The notes below the pieces were generated by a model, which saw only the letters and a list, made by a program, of their open reading frames with translations, did not search any database and had not been told where the DNA came from. From assembly GCA_003671275.1 (NCBI GenBank), contig QWPB01000184.1, positions 62,001 through 126,000 on the forward strand: a DNA stretch of 64,000 bases. The letters are read 5' to 3'. Positions 47,757-56,724 of this stretch are shown here, piece after piece (position 1 is the stretch's first letter; each line of letters opens with the position of its first letter). The stretch comes from Planctomycetota bacterium (GTDB lineage: Bacteria; Planctomycetota; Planctomycetia; Planctomycetales; Planctomycetaceae). The translations under genes and the position numbers were made by a program.

Positions 47757-48809
47757 ATGCCATTGGTTCCCCTTCGCACCGTCCTCGATCACGCCGCTGA
47801 GCACAATTACGGCGTGGGGGCGTTTAACGTCAACAACATGGAGCAGATCCAGTCGATCATGGAAGCGGCGAAAGAAACCAATTCGCCCGTGATCGTCCAG
47901 GCCAGCCGCGGAGCGAGGTCTTACTCGCAGGACAACTACCTGCGGCATCTCATGCTGGCGGCTGTGGAACTCTATCCGCAGATTCCAATCGTCATGCATC
48001 AGGACCACGGCAACAGCCCGGCGACCTGCTTTAGCGCGATCAAGTATGGCTTCACGTCTGTCATGATGGACGGGTCGTTGATGGAAGATGCCGCGACTCC
48101 CGGCTCGTTCGAATACAACGTCCGCGTGACGAAGGAAGTCGTGGCTGTCGCGCACGCGATGGGAGTCTCGGTCGAAGGCGAAATCGGCTGCCTGGGACAG
48201 GTGGGTGCGGCTCCCATCGTCCCGGCCAAGGATGTGAAGCACGACGCCGACCTCGAGAAGGAGCCCGGCGACAAGGACGGCCACGCCACCGCCGCACACG
48301 GTGGCATGGACAGCTCGCATCTGACCGACCCGGACGAAGCGGAGCGGTTCGTCGCCGAGACCAAGGTTGACGCACTGGCCGTCGCGATCGGGACGAGCCA
48401 CGGGGCCTACAAGTTCAGCAAGAAGCCAACCGGCGAAGTCCTCAAGATGACGCTGATCGAAGAGATCCACCGCCGTCTGCCCAACACGCACCTCGTGATG
48501 CACGGTAGCTCGTCGGTGCCGGAAGATCTTCTGGAAGTGATCCGCAAGTACGGCGGCCAGATGGAAGAAACCTATGGTGTGCCCGTGGAAGAGATCCAGC
48601 GCGGGATCAAGAACGGCGTCCGCAAGATCAACGTCGACACGGATTGTCGCTTGGCCATCACCGGAGCGATCCGCAAGGTCTTCGCCGAGAAGCCCAAGGC
48701 GTTCGATCCGCGTGAATACCTGAAGCCCGCTCGCGATGCGATGAAGGCCACCGTCATGGCCCGCATGATCGCCTTCGGTCAGGCCGGTCAGGCCAGCAAG
48801 TTCAAGTAG
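47757..48809 (+). CDS. fba: Class II fructose-bisphosphate aldolase
   Basis: A 350-residue zinc-dependent aldolase for glycolysis and gluconeogenesis. [30 protein letters not shown] is the normal start; [13 protein letters not shown] contains the zinc-binding His, [10 protein letters not shown] the phosphate-side residues, GEIGCLG a zinc Glu region, and GTSHGAYKF and [10 protein letters not shown] the later zinc and substrate loops. Length is normal. GGAG eight bases before the ATG supports the start. A terminator follows. Confidence 0.95.
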   Translation: MPLVPLRTVLDHAAEHNYGVGAFNVNNMEQIQSIMEAAKETNSPVIVQASRGARSYSQDNYLRHLMLAAVELYPQIPIVMHQDHGNSPATCFSAIKYGFTSVMMDGSLMEDAATPGSFEYNVRVTKEVVAVAHAMGVSVEGEIGCLGQVGAAPIVPAKDVKHDADLEKEPGDKDGHATAAHGGMDSSHLTDPDEAERFVAETKVDALAVAIGTSHGAYKFSKKPTGEVLKMTLIEEIHRRLPNTHLVMHGSSSVPEDLLEVIRKYGGQMEETYGVPVEEIQRGIKNGVRKINVDTDCRLAITGAIRKVFAEKPKAFDPREYLKPARDAMKATVMARMIAFGQAGQASKFK

Positions 48810-48850
48810 TCGACGATTCGGTGAGCGTCAAAACACTGACCGAAAACACG

Positions 48851-48882
48851 AACGCCACGGGAAATCCCCGTGGCGTTTTTGT
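48851..48882 (+). terminator. Rho-independent terminator after the aldolase gene
   Basis: Perfect 11-bp arms AACGCCACGGG and CCCGTGGCGTT (48851-48861 and 48867-48877, loop AAATC-like) are followed by T's, 42 bases past the stop codon. Confidence 0.85.
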
Positions 48883-48974
48883 TGGGCACTCCCAATGAAT
48901 CCCTCGGTCGCGCCACCGAAGGTCATCCCTCGCGAGAATCACCGGGAGGAATCCCAGCCGGAGTGATTGGGTTC

Positions 48975-49385
48975 CTACTCCTCCTCGATCTCCATCAGTG
49001 ACTCATCCCAGTGGCAGTCCAGCGCCAGCCACAATGCTCGCGTATGCCGAAACGCCAACGCGGGGAACACCATGCAGAACCCGGTGAGCGGGAAGGTCAA
49101 TTGCCGGTTGGTCCAACCGAGAATGACATGCAGTACCACGTACGAGACCGTGGTGGCCATCGCCGTGAGTCCGTAGTTGATATAGATCGAACCTAGGAAG
49201 TAGCCTGGAGCCCGTTCGTATTTCAAACGGCAATGTGAGCAGCGTTCGCAGGTCGTCAGAGGGCCGCTGAACATCTTCCCCACACCGCATCGGGGACAGC
49301 GCAATCGAAGGGCCCGTCCCATGAGTGTGCTCCAGGGAACTGGGGGGAAACGACGAGGCGAGGGGGAGGGTTCGGTGTCGGACAT
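48975..49385 (-). CDS. DUF983 family zinc-ribbon membrane protein
   Basis: A 136-residue DUF983 protein. A zinc ribbon CPRCGVGKMF...CERCSHCRLKYE (about residues 30-55) is followed by two membrane helices (YGLTAMATTVSYVVLHVILG and GFCMVFPALAFRHTRALWLA). DUF983 members are widespread, and some lie near cytochrome oxidase genes, but no such context is seen here. The function is unknown. The start at 49385 is an ATG. Confidence 0.85.
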   Translation of the reverse strand: MSDTEPSPSPRRFPPVPWSTLMGRALRLRCPRCGVGKMFSGPLTTCERCSHCRLKYERAPGYFLGSIYINYGLTAMATTVSYVVLHVILGWTNRQLTFPLTGFCMVFPALAFRHTRALWLALDCHWDESLMEIEEE

Positions 49386-49481
49386 GGTTCACTCCGAGGG
49401 CGGCGTCGCAGCTTGATGAAGAACGCCGTGGGATAGGCATCCAGCCCGTCAATCCCTTCAGAATATCGACAGGCGGGAAGT

Positions 49482-50291
49482 CTATCCCACGTTTTTCAAC
49501 GGACTGCCAGGGAGGAACTCTATCGGGTCACACTCGACGCGGCTGGACCAGACCGTCAATTCCCGCCAGCGGGATTGCAGATCCGCGGCCAGCCATTCGA
49601 CGGCGGGACGTTCACTGGCATAGTGCCCTAGTAAAACCAGGGCCATTCCCCGTTCACGGGCTTCGAGACAGGCATGGAACCGGGCCTCACCCGTAATGAG
49701 AACTTCGCACCGGGCTGAGGCGGCATCGGGCAGAAACTCCGCCGCAGCTCCGCATGCGATGGCAATGCGTGAAACGGGCAGGTCCAGATCGCCGACGAAT
49801 GCGGTTGTCGTCACGTGCTGTTGTTGGGCGATCACAGCGATCAGTTCCCGAAGCGAGCGAGCGGATGGCCACTCTCCTCGACGCCCCGATCCATCGGTGC
49901 CATTGGGCAGAACACGCAGCGGGGCAATCGCGCTCAGCCCCAGCTTCGTCGCGATTCCCTGGTTGATCCCCGCCCGAGCGCTGTCAAAGGCTGTGTGCGG
50001 GGAATAAACCGCCACACGGGCCTCGGCCATGGCGAGTAACATTCGCCCTTCAATGCTTCCCGTCGTCAGACGCTGGATGGCCTTAAAGAGAATCGGGTGA
50101 TGCGTAATCACCAGATCGACTTGCTCGCGAATCGCCTCTTCGGCAACATCACTGGTCAGCGTCAAGCAGGTCATGACTCGTCGTACTGGACGCTCGGCAT
50201 CGCCCAGGAGTAATCCCACGTTGTCCCACGACTCGGCCAGAGTCGGGGGGATCCGAACCTCGAGTTCGTTCAGCAGCTCGACAATCCGCAT
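49482..50291 (-). CDS. Nif3-like dinuclear metal center protein
   Basis: A 269-residue member of the Nif3/YbgI family of hexameric proteins with a dinuclear metal centre. AESWDNVGLLLGD, VDLVITHHPILFKAIQRLT (metal His pair) and the C-terminal VLLGHYASERPAVEWLA (His and Glu) are the family motifs. GTP cyclohydrolase-like and other roles have been proposed, and none is settled. The ATG at 50291 begins at the normal N-terminus. Confidence 0.9.
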   Translation of the reverse strand: MRIVELLNELEVRIPPTLAESWDNVGLLLGDAERPVRRVMTCLTLTSDVAEEAIREQVDLVITHHPILFKAIQRLTTGSIEGRMLLAMAEARVAVYSPHTAFDSARAGINQGIATKLGLSAIAPLRVLPNGTDGSGRRGEWPSARSLRELIAVIAQQQHVTTTAFVGDLDLPVSRIAIACGAAAEFLPDAASARCEVLITGEARFHACLEARERGMALVLLGHYASERPAVEWLAADLQSRWRELTVWSSRVECDPIEFLPGSPLKNVG

Positions 50292-50315
50292 CAGTTCTCC
50301 CCGCCTGGTCTTCGA

Positions 50316-50747
50316 TTAGCGGTAACTATACGCGGGAGACTCTTCGGCCAACACCGGAATCAGATGAATCTTTCCCTGCGGCGAGTCGACCGTGGTCGGC
50401 ACGGGGACCGGGGGACGGGCGTTCTTCTTGAGACGACGAACCGGAACGGTCAGCCAGCCGACGTTGCCGCGGTTGTCGATCAATCGATATTGCCCCGGGG
50501 CCACGTCTTTCAGCTCCGAGCGGGGGGCACTAACGACGACAATCGCCGCAGGCGGCTCGATGGTCTGGCCGGTGGATTGGCTCTCGGCATAATTGACGGC
50601 TCGCATCCTGGCTCGTTGTGCGGCGATCTCGGTTTGCATCTTCTCGTCGGTCGACCAGAGATTCGCAAACGCCACCATCGCTGCTACAAGAGCGAGGAGT
50701 CGCAAGACCGGATGTGTTGAGGCAGACGAAGTCACGACAGTCCCCAC
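50316..50747 (-). CDS. Hypothetical membrane-anchored protein
   Basis: A 143-residue frame with a GTG start and one hydrophobic segment (VLRLLALVAAMVAFANLW, about residues 13-30). A hydrophilic, slightly beta-rich remainder follows (AIVVVSAPRSELKDVAPGQYRLI, GWLTVPVRRLKK). It lies 24 bases before the Nif3-like gene on the same strand. I recognise no family. A GTG at 50735 with G-rich sequence upstream is an alternative start. Confidence 0.5.
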   Translation of the reverse strand: MGTVVTSSASTHPVLRLLALVAAMVAFANLWSTDEKMQTEIAAQRARMRAVNYAESQSTGQTIEPPAAIVVVSAPRSELKDVAPGQYRLIDNRGNVGWLTVPVRRLKKNARPPVPVPTTVDSPQGKIHLIPVLAEESPAYSYR

Positions 50748-50916
50748 CGATGTCGGAGCCAGGAGGTTTGGGCAGAGCCCCCTTTGGCTATCGACGGGTG
50801 GATGAGTCGACCTATGGCGTAAAGAATGCCGGTAACCCGGTCATCCGAAAACTAGCCAAACCGTGACGGTTGTTTCGGTTGTAGGATGACCATCGGACGA
50901 GTTCTCACGGACGCTT

Positions 50917-51729
50917 TTACGTCAGTTCGCGGCTCACGGTCAGCAACAACTCAGAGTCGATTTCGGAACGATGATCGGCTGCCGCCGCGAGACAGGCTGC
51001 CCGGCTCAATCGGTTGATCTGCCGCATGTTTCCCTGACTGATCCGAGCCATCAGCTGGACCGCATCACGCGAAAACTGGATTGTGGAGACCATTCCCCGC
51101 TCCAGAGAATCATCCAGGTAGGCCCCCATCTCAGCAGACTCCAACGGGGTCAATTCAATGCGCAGTCCCGAATGTCCCCCCAGTATTTTCAGCAGGGACG
51201 ATCGCCCCTCGGGCCGTGTGGCAAATAACAGGACCGCTCCAGCATTGGCGGCCAGATGCAATACCTGTTCCACAGCTGCCAGGGCACCGGGCCGTAGACG
51301 ATCTGCGTGGTCCAGCAGCAGTACCCACGGATGCTGAACCCGGCCCGCCGCAGTGAACACCAGTTCCAGATCGTTGATCATCGATTCCGCCGAAAGCCCA
51401 TCACTGGGATTCAGTCCCACCGCGATGGCCAGCCGGTGCAGTAGAGTCGATTCGCTGGCTCCCGCCAGATCGATTCGCTGGACTTTCATCCCGGATCGCC
51501 GCAGCAAAGTTTCCAACCGGAAAAACACCGTGGTCTTACCAGATCCGGAATCCCCCGTCAGAACTCCGCAGCGTTCATGGGATTCCGTCAAATACAGCAA
51601 CCGCGACAATGCCTCTTCGTGAGTGTCCGTCGGGAAATAAGTGTCGCGCGAGGCCGCTTCGCTGAACGGGGGAAAGTTGATTTCGTTCCAGCGAACCCCG
51701 CTGTGGAGTGGACGAACGGTCACGGTCAT
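50917..51729 (-). CDS. ExeA-like AAA ATPase
   Basis: A 270-residue AAA protein similar to the ATPase core of ExeA/GspA. FPTDTHEEALSRLLYLTESHE is the typical opening, Walker A is GDSGSGKTT, and Walker B is WVLLLDHADRL. The C-terminal helical domain includes ISQGNMRQINRLSRAACLAAA. The peptidoglycan-binding region of full-length ExeA is absent, and no secretion genes are near, so a role in secretion is inference. AAGGA eight bases before the ATG at 51729 fixes the start; the frame to 51972 is extra. Confidence 0.82.
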   Translation of the reverse strand: MTVTVRPLHSGVRWNEINFPPFSEAASRDTYFPTDTHEEALSRLLYLTESHERCGVLTGDSGSGKTTVFFRLETLLRRSGMKVQRIDLAGASESTLLHRLAIAVGLNPSDGLSAESMINDLELVFTAAGRVQHPWVLLLDHADRLRPGALAAVEQVLHLAANAGAVLLFATRPEGRSSLLKILGGHSGLRIELTPLESAEMGAYLDDSLERGMVSTIQFSRDAVQLMARISQGNMRQINRLSRAACLAAAADHRSEIDSELLLTVSRELT

Positions 51730-51893
51730 CAAACAATCCTTTTCGTCGCGTATGCTTCCGATCGTGGAAGCGATGCGGCGGTATCCTGGCGGCAGTCGGC
51801 AAGAGGCCACTCGTTCCATCGACTGGCCACCAGCCCCATCCGCAGGGTTCGGAATTCCCGGCAGAGAACTTGAAACAAGAGCGTCCCTCCTCC

Positions 51894-52625
51894 ATGGATC
51901 GATTCTTTCATCCGGCAGATCTGTCACGACCGACGTTATCGCTCGATGAGGCAGAGTCCCATCACGCCGCACGCGTCCTCCGAAAAAAAGAGGGGGACTC
52001 GGTCGAGTTATTCGATGGACGAGGGCAGGCGGTTCGCGGGCAAATCTCGCTCCTCAAGAAAACCAGCGTCGAGATCCGGGTTCTCGAACAGCTTCCCCCT
52101 CAGCCCCCTGCGAAGCCCCGGATTACCCTGGCTGTGGCGGCTCCCAAGGGGGACCGGTTGAAATGGCTGATTGAAAAGGCCACGGAGCTGGGGGTTGATC
52201 GGGTGATCCCGCTGCTGACGGAACGCACCATCGTGGAATCGGGGGCTTCAAAGCTGGAAACACTGCGGGCCGGGGTCGTCGCGGCGTGTAAGCAATCGGG
52301 ACGAAATTGGGTGATGGAAATCACCGAGAACCAACCTCTGACATCAGTGTGTCAACCTCCCCCTTCAGAAAGTGATTTGCCCACCCTCACATTGATCGGT
52401 GAACCAGCCAGCCCGGTCTTTCGGCCTGCCTGGATTACCCCCGAAATCACGAATGTTCAGTTGGTGATCGGTCCGGAAGGGGGCTGGACCGACGCCGAAC
52501 TCACCTTGCTGGTGGCTGCGGGTGCGATCCGGACACGTGTGGCAGATCATGTGCTGCGGACGGAGACGGCAGCACTCCAGCTGGCTGGTTTGGCTGTCTG
52601 GTGGCGTGAAAGCCTGCGGAGTTAA
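51894..52625 (+). CDS. rsmE: 16S rRNA (uracil-1498-N3) methyltransferase
   Basis: A 243-residue SPOUT methyltransferase. The N-terminal PUA-like part reads LDEAESHHAARVLRKKEGD; the SPOUT part has AAPKGDRLKWLIEKATELGVDRVIPL, the SAM-knot motif VQLVIGPEGGWTDAEL, and HVLRTETAALQLAGL. It methylates U1498 of 16S rRNA. It is divergent from the ExeA-like gene. The upstream frame (from 51708) overlaps that gene's promoter, so the ATG at 51894 is preferred. Confidence 0.92.
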   Translation: MDRFFHPADLSRPTLSLDEAESHHAARVLRKKEGDSVELFDGRGQAVRGQISLLKKTSVEIRVLEQLPPQPPAKPRITLAVAAPKGDRLKWLIEKATELGVDRVIPLLTERTIVESGASKLETLRAGVVAACKQSGRNWVMEITENQPLTSVCQPPPSESDLPTLTLIGEPASPVFRPAWITPEITNVQLVIGPEGGWTDAELTLLVAAGAIRTRVADHVLRTETAALQLAGLAVWWRESLRS

Positions 52626-52912
52626 GGAATTCAGAAAAGACAGCGGATGGTGGATGCCTGATGGTTGCCTGCTGGCTCAGGCGATCCAGCAGTTCCGCCA
52701 TCCCTGGACGGGCCCTCCGTTTGTTCCGAATCCACCGATCCGGGGGGCCCGGGAATTGGCTTTTTGCCGGGCCCGGGAAATAGTGGATATTGACATCCAG
52801 ATTTCGGACGATCAAGATTGCATCAGGTACGGCTGATTCCATCGCCTAGTGGAGGACGTATCTCCCGCCTTCTGGTCGCTCTGGCGGCCCTTCTCCTCGT
52901 GGGAGCCCTCCC

Positions 52913-55168
52913 ATGCTGTCTCTGTCTCTTCGTTCCATCGTCCGCCTGTTCGGATTGGCCGGGGCGATCTTGGTGGTTGGATTCGGGGGTGAGGCCCCGC
53001 TCCTGGTCGCGGATGACGCCAGCGACTTCTTCGAAACCCGCATTCGACCGGTGCTGATCGAGAAATGCGGGGACTGCCATACGGGGGAGACACCCGAGGG
53101 GGACTTCAAAATCGAATCGCGGGGCGATCTCGTCACGGGGGGCATGGCGGGCCCCTCCTTTCAACCGGGCAAGCCGGATGACAGCGAGTTGATCCGGCGG
53201 CTGGAGCATACCAATCCCAAAAAACGGATGCCGCCGGAAGACAAGCTGCCTGACAATGTGATCGCGGATTTCAAACAGTGGATTCGGGACGGGGCTGTCT
53301 GGCCCGAATCGATGAAAATGAGTGTGGACCCGGCCACGGCAGACAAGTTGCCCTGGGCATTTCATCCACTGAAGTCGATTGTCCCCCCGGAGGTCAATGA
53401 CCCTTGGTGCCGGACCGAAATCGATCAGTTCATCCGAGCGGCTCAGGCGTCGCGCAAACTCGACCCGGTCGCTCCGGCGGACAAACGGACGTTACTGCGG
53501 CGAGTGACGCTCGACCTGACGGGTCTTCCCCCCACACCGGAGGAGAGCGACGCCTATCTGGCTGACAGTTCGCCAGAAGCATTTGCCACGGTCGTCGATC
53601 GGCTGCTGGCAAGTGCTGCTTATGGCGAGCGGTGGGGCCGTCATTGGCTCGATCTTGTGCGATATGCGGACACCAGCGGCGATGGTACGGACATGCCCGT
53701 CCCCGAAGCTCGTTACTACCGCGATTATGTTATTGCCGCATTCAACCGCGACATGCCTTATGACCAGTTCCTGACTGAACAGCTGGCCGGAGACCTGCTG
53801 GCTCAGCAAACTCCCGAAGATCCCCGCAACCATGAAAAGGTGATCGCTACCGGGTTTATTGCGTTATCGAGGCGGTTTGGAAACTCCCGGAATGCCGAAT
53901 ACGAACTGATCGTGGATGACACGATCGACACGATGGGACGCACGATGCTGGGGCTGTCACTGGGGTGTGCCCGCTGCCATCATCACAAGTTTGATCCGGT
54001 CTCGTCGGAAGATTACTACGGGATGTTCGGGTACTTTCACAGTACGCTTTACCCGCATGCCGGAACCGAACATCAGAAGGAACGGGCCGACTTTGTGTCG
54101 CTGACGATTCCCGAAAACCTCAAGTCGGTCTACGACTCATCCGAAGCGTGGGCTGTCCGCGACAAACGGGAAGGCGTCGGCGATGTCTCGATCTATCTGG
54201 CCGGTGATCCGCACAAGAAGGGGGACAAAGCCCCTCGCGGCTATATCCGCTCCATCAATTCCACCCTGCCGCAGATTCCCGAAGGCCAGAGCGGTCGGCT
54301 GCAACTGGCTCAGTGGATTGTTTCGCCGGATCATCCGTTGACGCCCCGCGTGGTCGTCAACCGGATCTGGCAGCACCATTTTGGCAAGGGGCTGGTCGTC
54401 ACTCCCAGCAACTTTGGGATGCAGGCCGAGCCGCCCAGCCATCCTGAACTGCTCGACTGGCTGGCCCGCGAGTTCATGGATCATCACTGGTCGTTCAAAC
54501 ACCTGCACCGCAAGATTGTTCTCTCGGCCGTCTATCAACTGGGGAGCGAGTCATCGCCAACACAGCACTCGCTCGATGACACGAATCGTTATTACTGGCG
54601 ATTTGATCGTCAACGGATGGATGCCGAGACGTTGCGGGATTCGATTCTGGCGGTCAGCGGATCGCTGCTACCTGGGTCCAATGGTCGCCACCCGTTCCCG
54701 GCGAGCGACCAGCTGAAATTTTCTCAGGGGAACCCGTTCAGTGCTGTCTTCGATCACAATCATCGGTCGGTCTACCTGATGACACCGCGACTGAACAAGC
54801 ATCCCTTCATGGCGTTGTACGATGGTCCCGATCCCAACAAAAGTACCGAAAAGCGGGCCAGTTCCACGGTAGCCCTGCAAGCTTTAGCGCTCATGAATGG
54901 AGCGTTCCTCAAAGAGAAGTCGACCGCTCTGGCTCAACGATTACTTCGCGAAGCCCCTGACAACGAGGCACGCATTCAGCGGGCCTACCGCTTGATTCTG
55001 GGCCGTCCTCCGGAATCAACAGAATTGGCCGAAGGGTTGGACTACCTGCAGGTCTTTCAGTCGGAATTGCAGGCGGAAGGCCGATCCGCTGAAGACGCGA
55101 CCCAGTTCGCATGGGTCAGTTACTCGCGGGTGCTATTCAGCTCCAACGAGTTCGTCTACGTCGAGTAA
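52913..55168 (+). CDS. PSCyt1-DUF1549-DUF1553 (PSD1) planctomycete cytochrome-like protein
   Basis: A 751-residue exported protein with a signal peptide (about residues 1-33), then PSCyt1 with one CxxCH (CGDCH, about residue 52), a DUF1549/PSCyt2 region (DLTGLPPTPEESDAYL, WGRHWLDLVRYADTSG), and a C-terminal DUF1553/PSD1 part (VVNRIWQHHFGKGLV, WRFDRQRMDAETLRDSILAVSG). CARCHHHKFDP gives a second heme-like CxxCH. These proteins are typical of planctomycetes; their function is not known, though sulfatase or polysaccharide contexts are common. It is followed by its DUF1501 partner, as usual. Confidence 0.93.
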   Translation: MLSLSLRSIVRLFGLAGAILVVGFGGEAPLLVADDASDFFETRIRPVLIEKCGDCHTGETPEGDFKIESRGDLVTGGMAGPSFQPGKPDDSELIRRLEHTNPKKRMPPEDKLPDNVIADFKQWIRDGAVWPESMKMSVDPATADKLPWAFHPLKSIVPPEVNDPWCRTEIDQFIRAAQASRKLDPVAPADKRTLLRRVTLDLTGLPPTPEESDAYLADSSPEAFATVVDRLLASAAYGERWGRHWLDLVRYADTSGDGTDMPVPEARYYRDYVIAAFNRDMPYDQFLTEQLAGDLLAQQTPEDPRNHEKVIATGFIALSRRFGNSRNAEYELIVDDTIDTMGRTMLGLSLGCARCHHHKFDPVSSEDYYGMFGYFHSTLYPHAGTEHQKERADFVSLTIPENLKSVYDSSEAWAVRDKREGVGDVSIYLAGDPHKKGDKAPRGYIRSINSTLPQIPEGQSGRLQLAQWIVSPDHPLTPRVVVNRIWQHHFGKGLVVTPSNFGMQAEPPSHPELLDWLAREFMDHHWSFKHLHRKIVLSAVYQLGSESSPTQHSLDDTNRYYWRFDRQRMDAETLRDSILAVSGSLLPGSNGRHPFPASDQLKFSQGNPFSAVFDHNHRSVYLMTPRLNKHPFMALYDGPDPNKSTEKRASSTVALQALALMNGAFLKEKSTALAQRLLREAPDNEARIQRAYRLILGRPPESTELAEGLDYLQVFQSELQAEGRSAEDATQFAWVSYSRVLFSSNEFVYVE

Positions 55169-55233
55169 GGCAGCCCTGCTCGGGAACCCGCCGCCCCCCT
55201 CCCCTTGAAAAGACACCCGTCAGCGAGTCGATC

Positions 55234-56589
55234 ATGTCATTACAAATCACCCGAAGGGAACTTCTGCAATACTCTCTGGCCGGAACGATCGTTGCGGGAG
55301 CCGGAGGGATGTTTCCCCAGGGAGCCCTGGCCAATCCGCTGGCTCCAAGGCCCACACAGTTCGTTGCCAAAGCCAAGCGGGTGATCTTGTTCTTCATGCC
55401 GGGCGGCGTCTCGCATGTCGACACATTTGATCCCAAAACCCAGCTTCAGAAGGACCATGGCAAGGAGTTCAGCAAAGACCGCGTGCTGGCCCGCAGCCTG
55501 TGGGGTTCGCAGCGGTACGGGGAATCCGGGCTGGAGATCTCGGACCTGTTTCCGCATACCGCTCAGTGCGCCGACGATCTCTGTTTGATCCGGTCGATGC
55601 ACGGTGATAAGGGTGACCACTTTGAGGCCACACTGAGCATGCACTCGGGGGCCCGGGCGGGCACACTGCCCGGAATCGGTGCGTGGGTCAGTTATGGGAT
55701 GGGGACACAGAACGCGAATCTGCCATCCCATGTGGTGTTCGCCAAGAATCTGCCGTATGCCGGATCGCAGGCGTGGGACTCAAACTTCCTGCCCGCCTAC
55801 CACCAGGGAACCCGGATTACGCCCGGCCCCGAGCCGATTGCCAACCTGAATCCCGACCCCGCCTTTGCCCGGCATCAGACTCGCGAGTTGGATTTACTCA
55901 ACCGGATGAATGCTCGCCATCGCGATGCCCGGGCCGGGGACGCGCTGCTGGATGCCCGCATGTACTCCTTCCAGGCGGCTGTCGGCCTGCAAAAGACAGC
56001 TCCTCAGGTGTTCGACCTGTCGCAAGAGTCCGATGCCACGCTCGCCCTGTATGGCATCGATCGGAACGACCGCCAGAGCTTTGCGTGGCAATGTCTGGTG
56101 GCCCGCCGAATGAGTGAACAGGGGGTGCGGTTTATTGAACTGATTGACACGGGGGCGGGTGGCAACTGGGATGCTCACGGCAATATGAAATCCTATGAGA
56201 AGCTGGCCCGGAACGTCGACCAGGGGATGGGCGCTCTGCTGACCGATCTCAAACAGCGGGGGCTGCTCGATGAAACGCTGATCGTTTGGTGTACGGAATT
56301 CGGACGAACGCCCAGTGCCAAGAAGGACGCTACGGATGGCCGCGATCACTACAAAGATGCATTCACCTGCTGGCTGGCTGGTGGTGGGGTCAAGGGCGGT
56401 CTGGCCTATGGAGCGACCGACGAATACGGCGTCAAAATCGCCGAAAACCCCGTCCACATTCACGACTTCCACGCGACGATTCTGCACTTGCTGGGGTTCG
56501 ATCATACAAAGCTGACCTACTTCACCTCGGGACGCGACTTTCGCCTGACAGGGCTGGCCGGGCAGGTAATCTCCGGGATTCTCGCGTGA
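55234..56589 (+). CDS. DUF1501 domain Tat-exported protein
   Basis: A 451-residue protein with a twin-arginine-like signal (QITRRELLQYSLAGTIVAG) and a DUF1501 domain of the alkaline-phosphatase-like superfamily. VILFFMPGGVSHVDTFDPK and LDETLIVWCTEFGRTPS are characteristic. In planctomycetes it is almost always encoded after a PSD1/DUF1553 gene, as here, and the two are thought to work together; the reaction is unknown. The frame opens at 55111 but the ATG at 55234 starts the signal. Confidence 0.92.
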   Translation: MSLQITRRELLQYSLAGTIVAGAGGMFPQGALANPLAPRPTQFVAKAKRVILFFMPGGVSHVDTFDPKTQLQKDHGKEFSKDRVLARSLWGSQRYGESGLEISDLFPHTAQCADDLCLIRSMHGDKGDHFEATLSMHSGARAGTLPGIGAWVSYGMGTQNANLPSHVVFAKNLPYAGSQAWDSNFLPAYHQGTRITPGPEPIANLNPDPAFARHQTRELDLLNRMNARHRDARAGDALLDARMYSFQAAVGLQKTAPQVFDLSQESDATLALYGIDRNDRQSFAWQCLVARRMSEQGVRFIELIDTGAGGNWDAHGNMKSYEKLARNVDQGMGALLTDLKQRGLLDETLIVWCTEFGRTPSAKKDATDGRDHYKDAFTCWLAGGGVKGGLAYGATDEYGVKIAENPVHIHDFHATILHLLGFDHTKLTYFTSGRDFRLTGLAGQVISGILA

Positions 56590-56724
56590 CGGGTTCTCAG
56601 GGAGTGGAGAACGCCTGCCATTCTCTCAAGCTCGTTAGGCCAATTTCGGTTTCCATCGTAAGATAGTCGTACCGGCTCCTTGGTCAGGGATCACCGCACG
56701 TGGGGAATCGCAAAGAGGTTCGCT

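Noticed and set aside
47400-48503. 367-codon minus-strand ORF
   Set aside because: Antisense to the class II aldolase gene, which is unambiguous.
52790-52818. TTGACA-like promoter before the PSD1 gene
   Set aside because: TTGACA at 52790-52795 is good, but the -10 at 17-base spacing (CAAGAT) matches only half of the consensus and the context is GC-rich, so I do not claim it.
52818-53057. 79-codon plus-strand ORF with a hydrophobic start
   Set aside because: It overlaps the PSD1 gene start in another frame; the hydrophobic look comes from the shared signal-peptide DNA.
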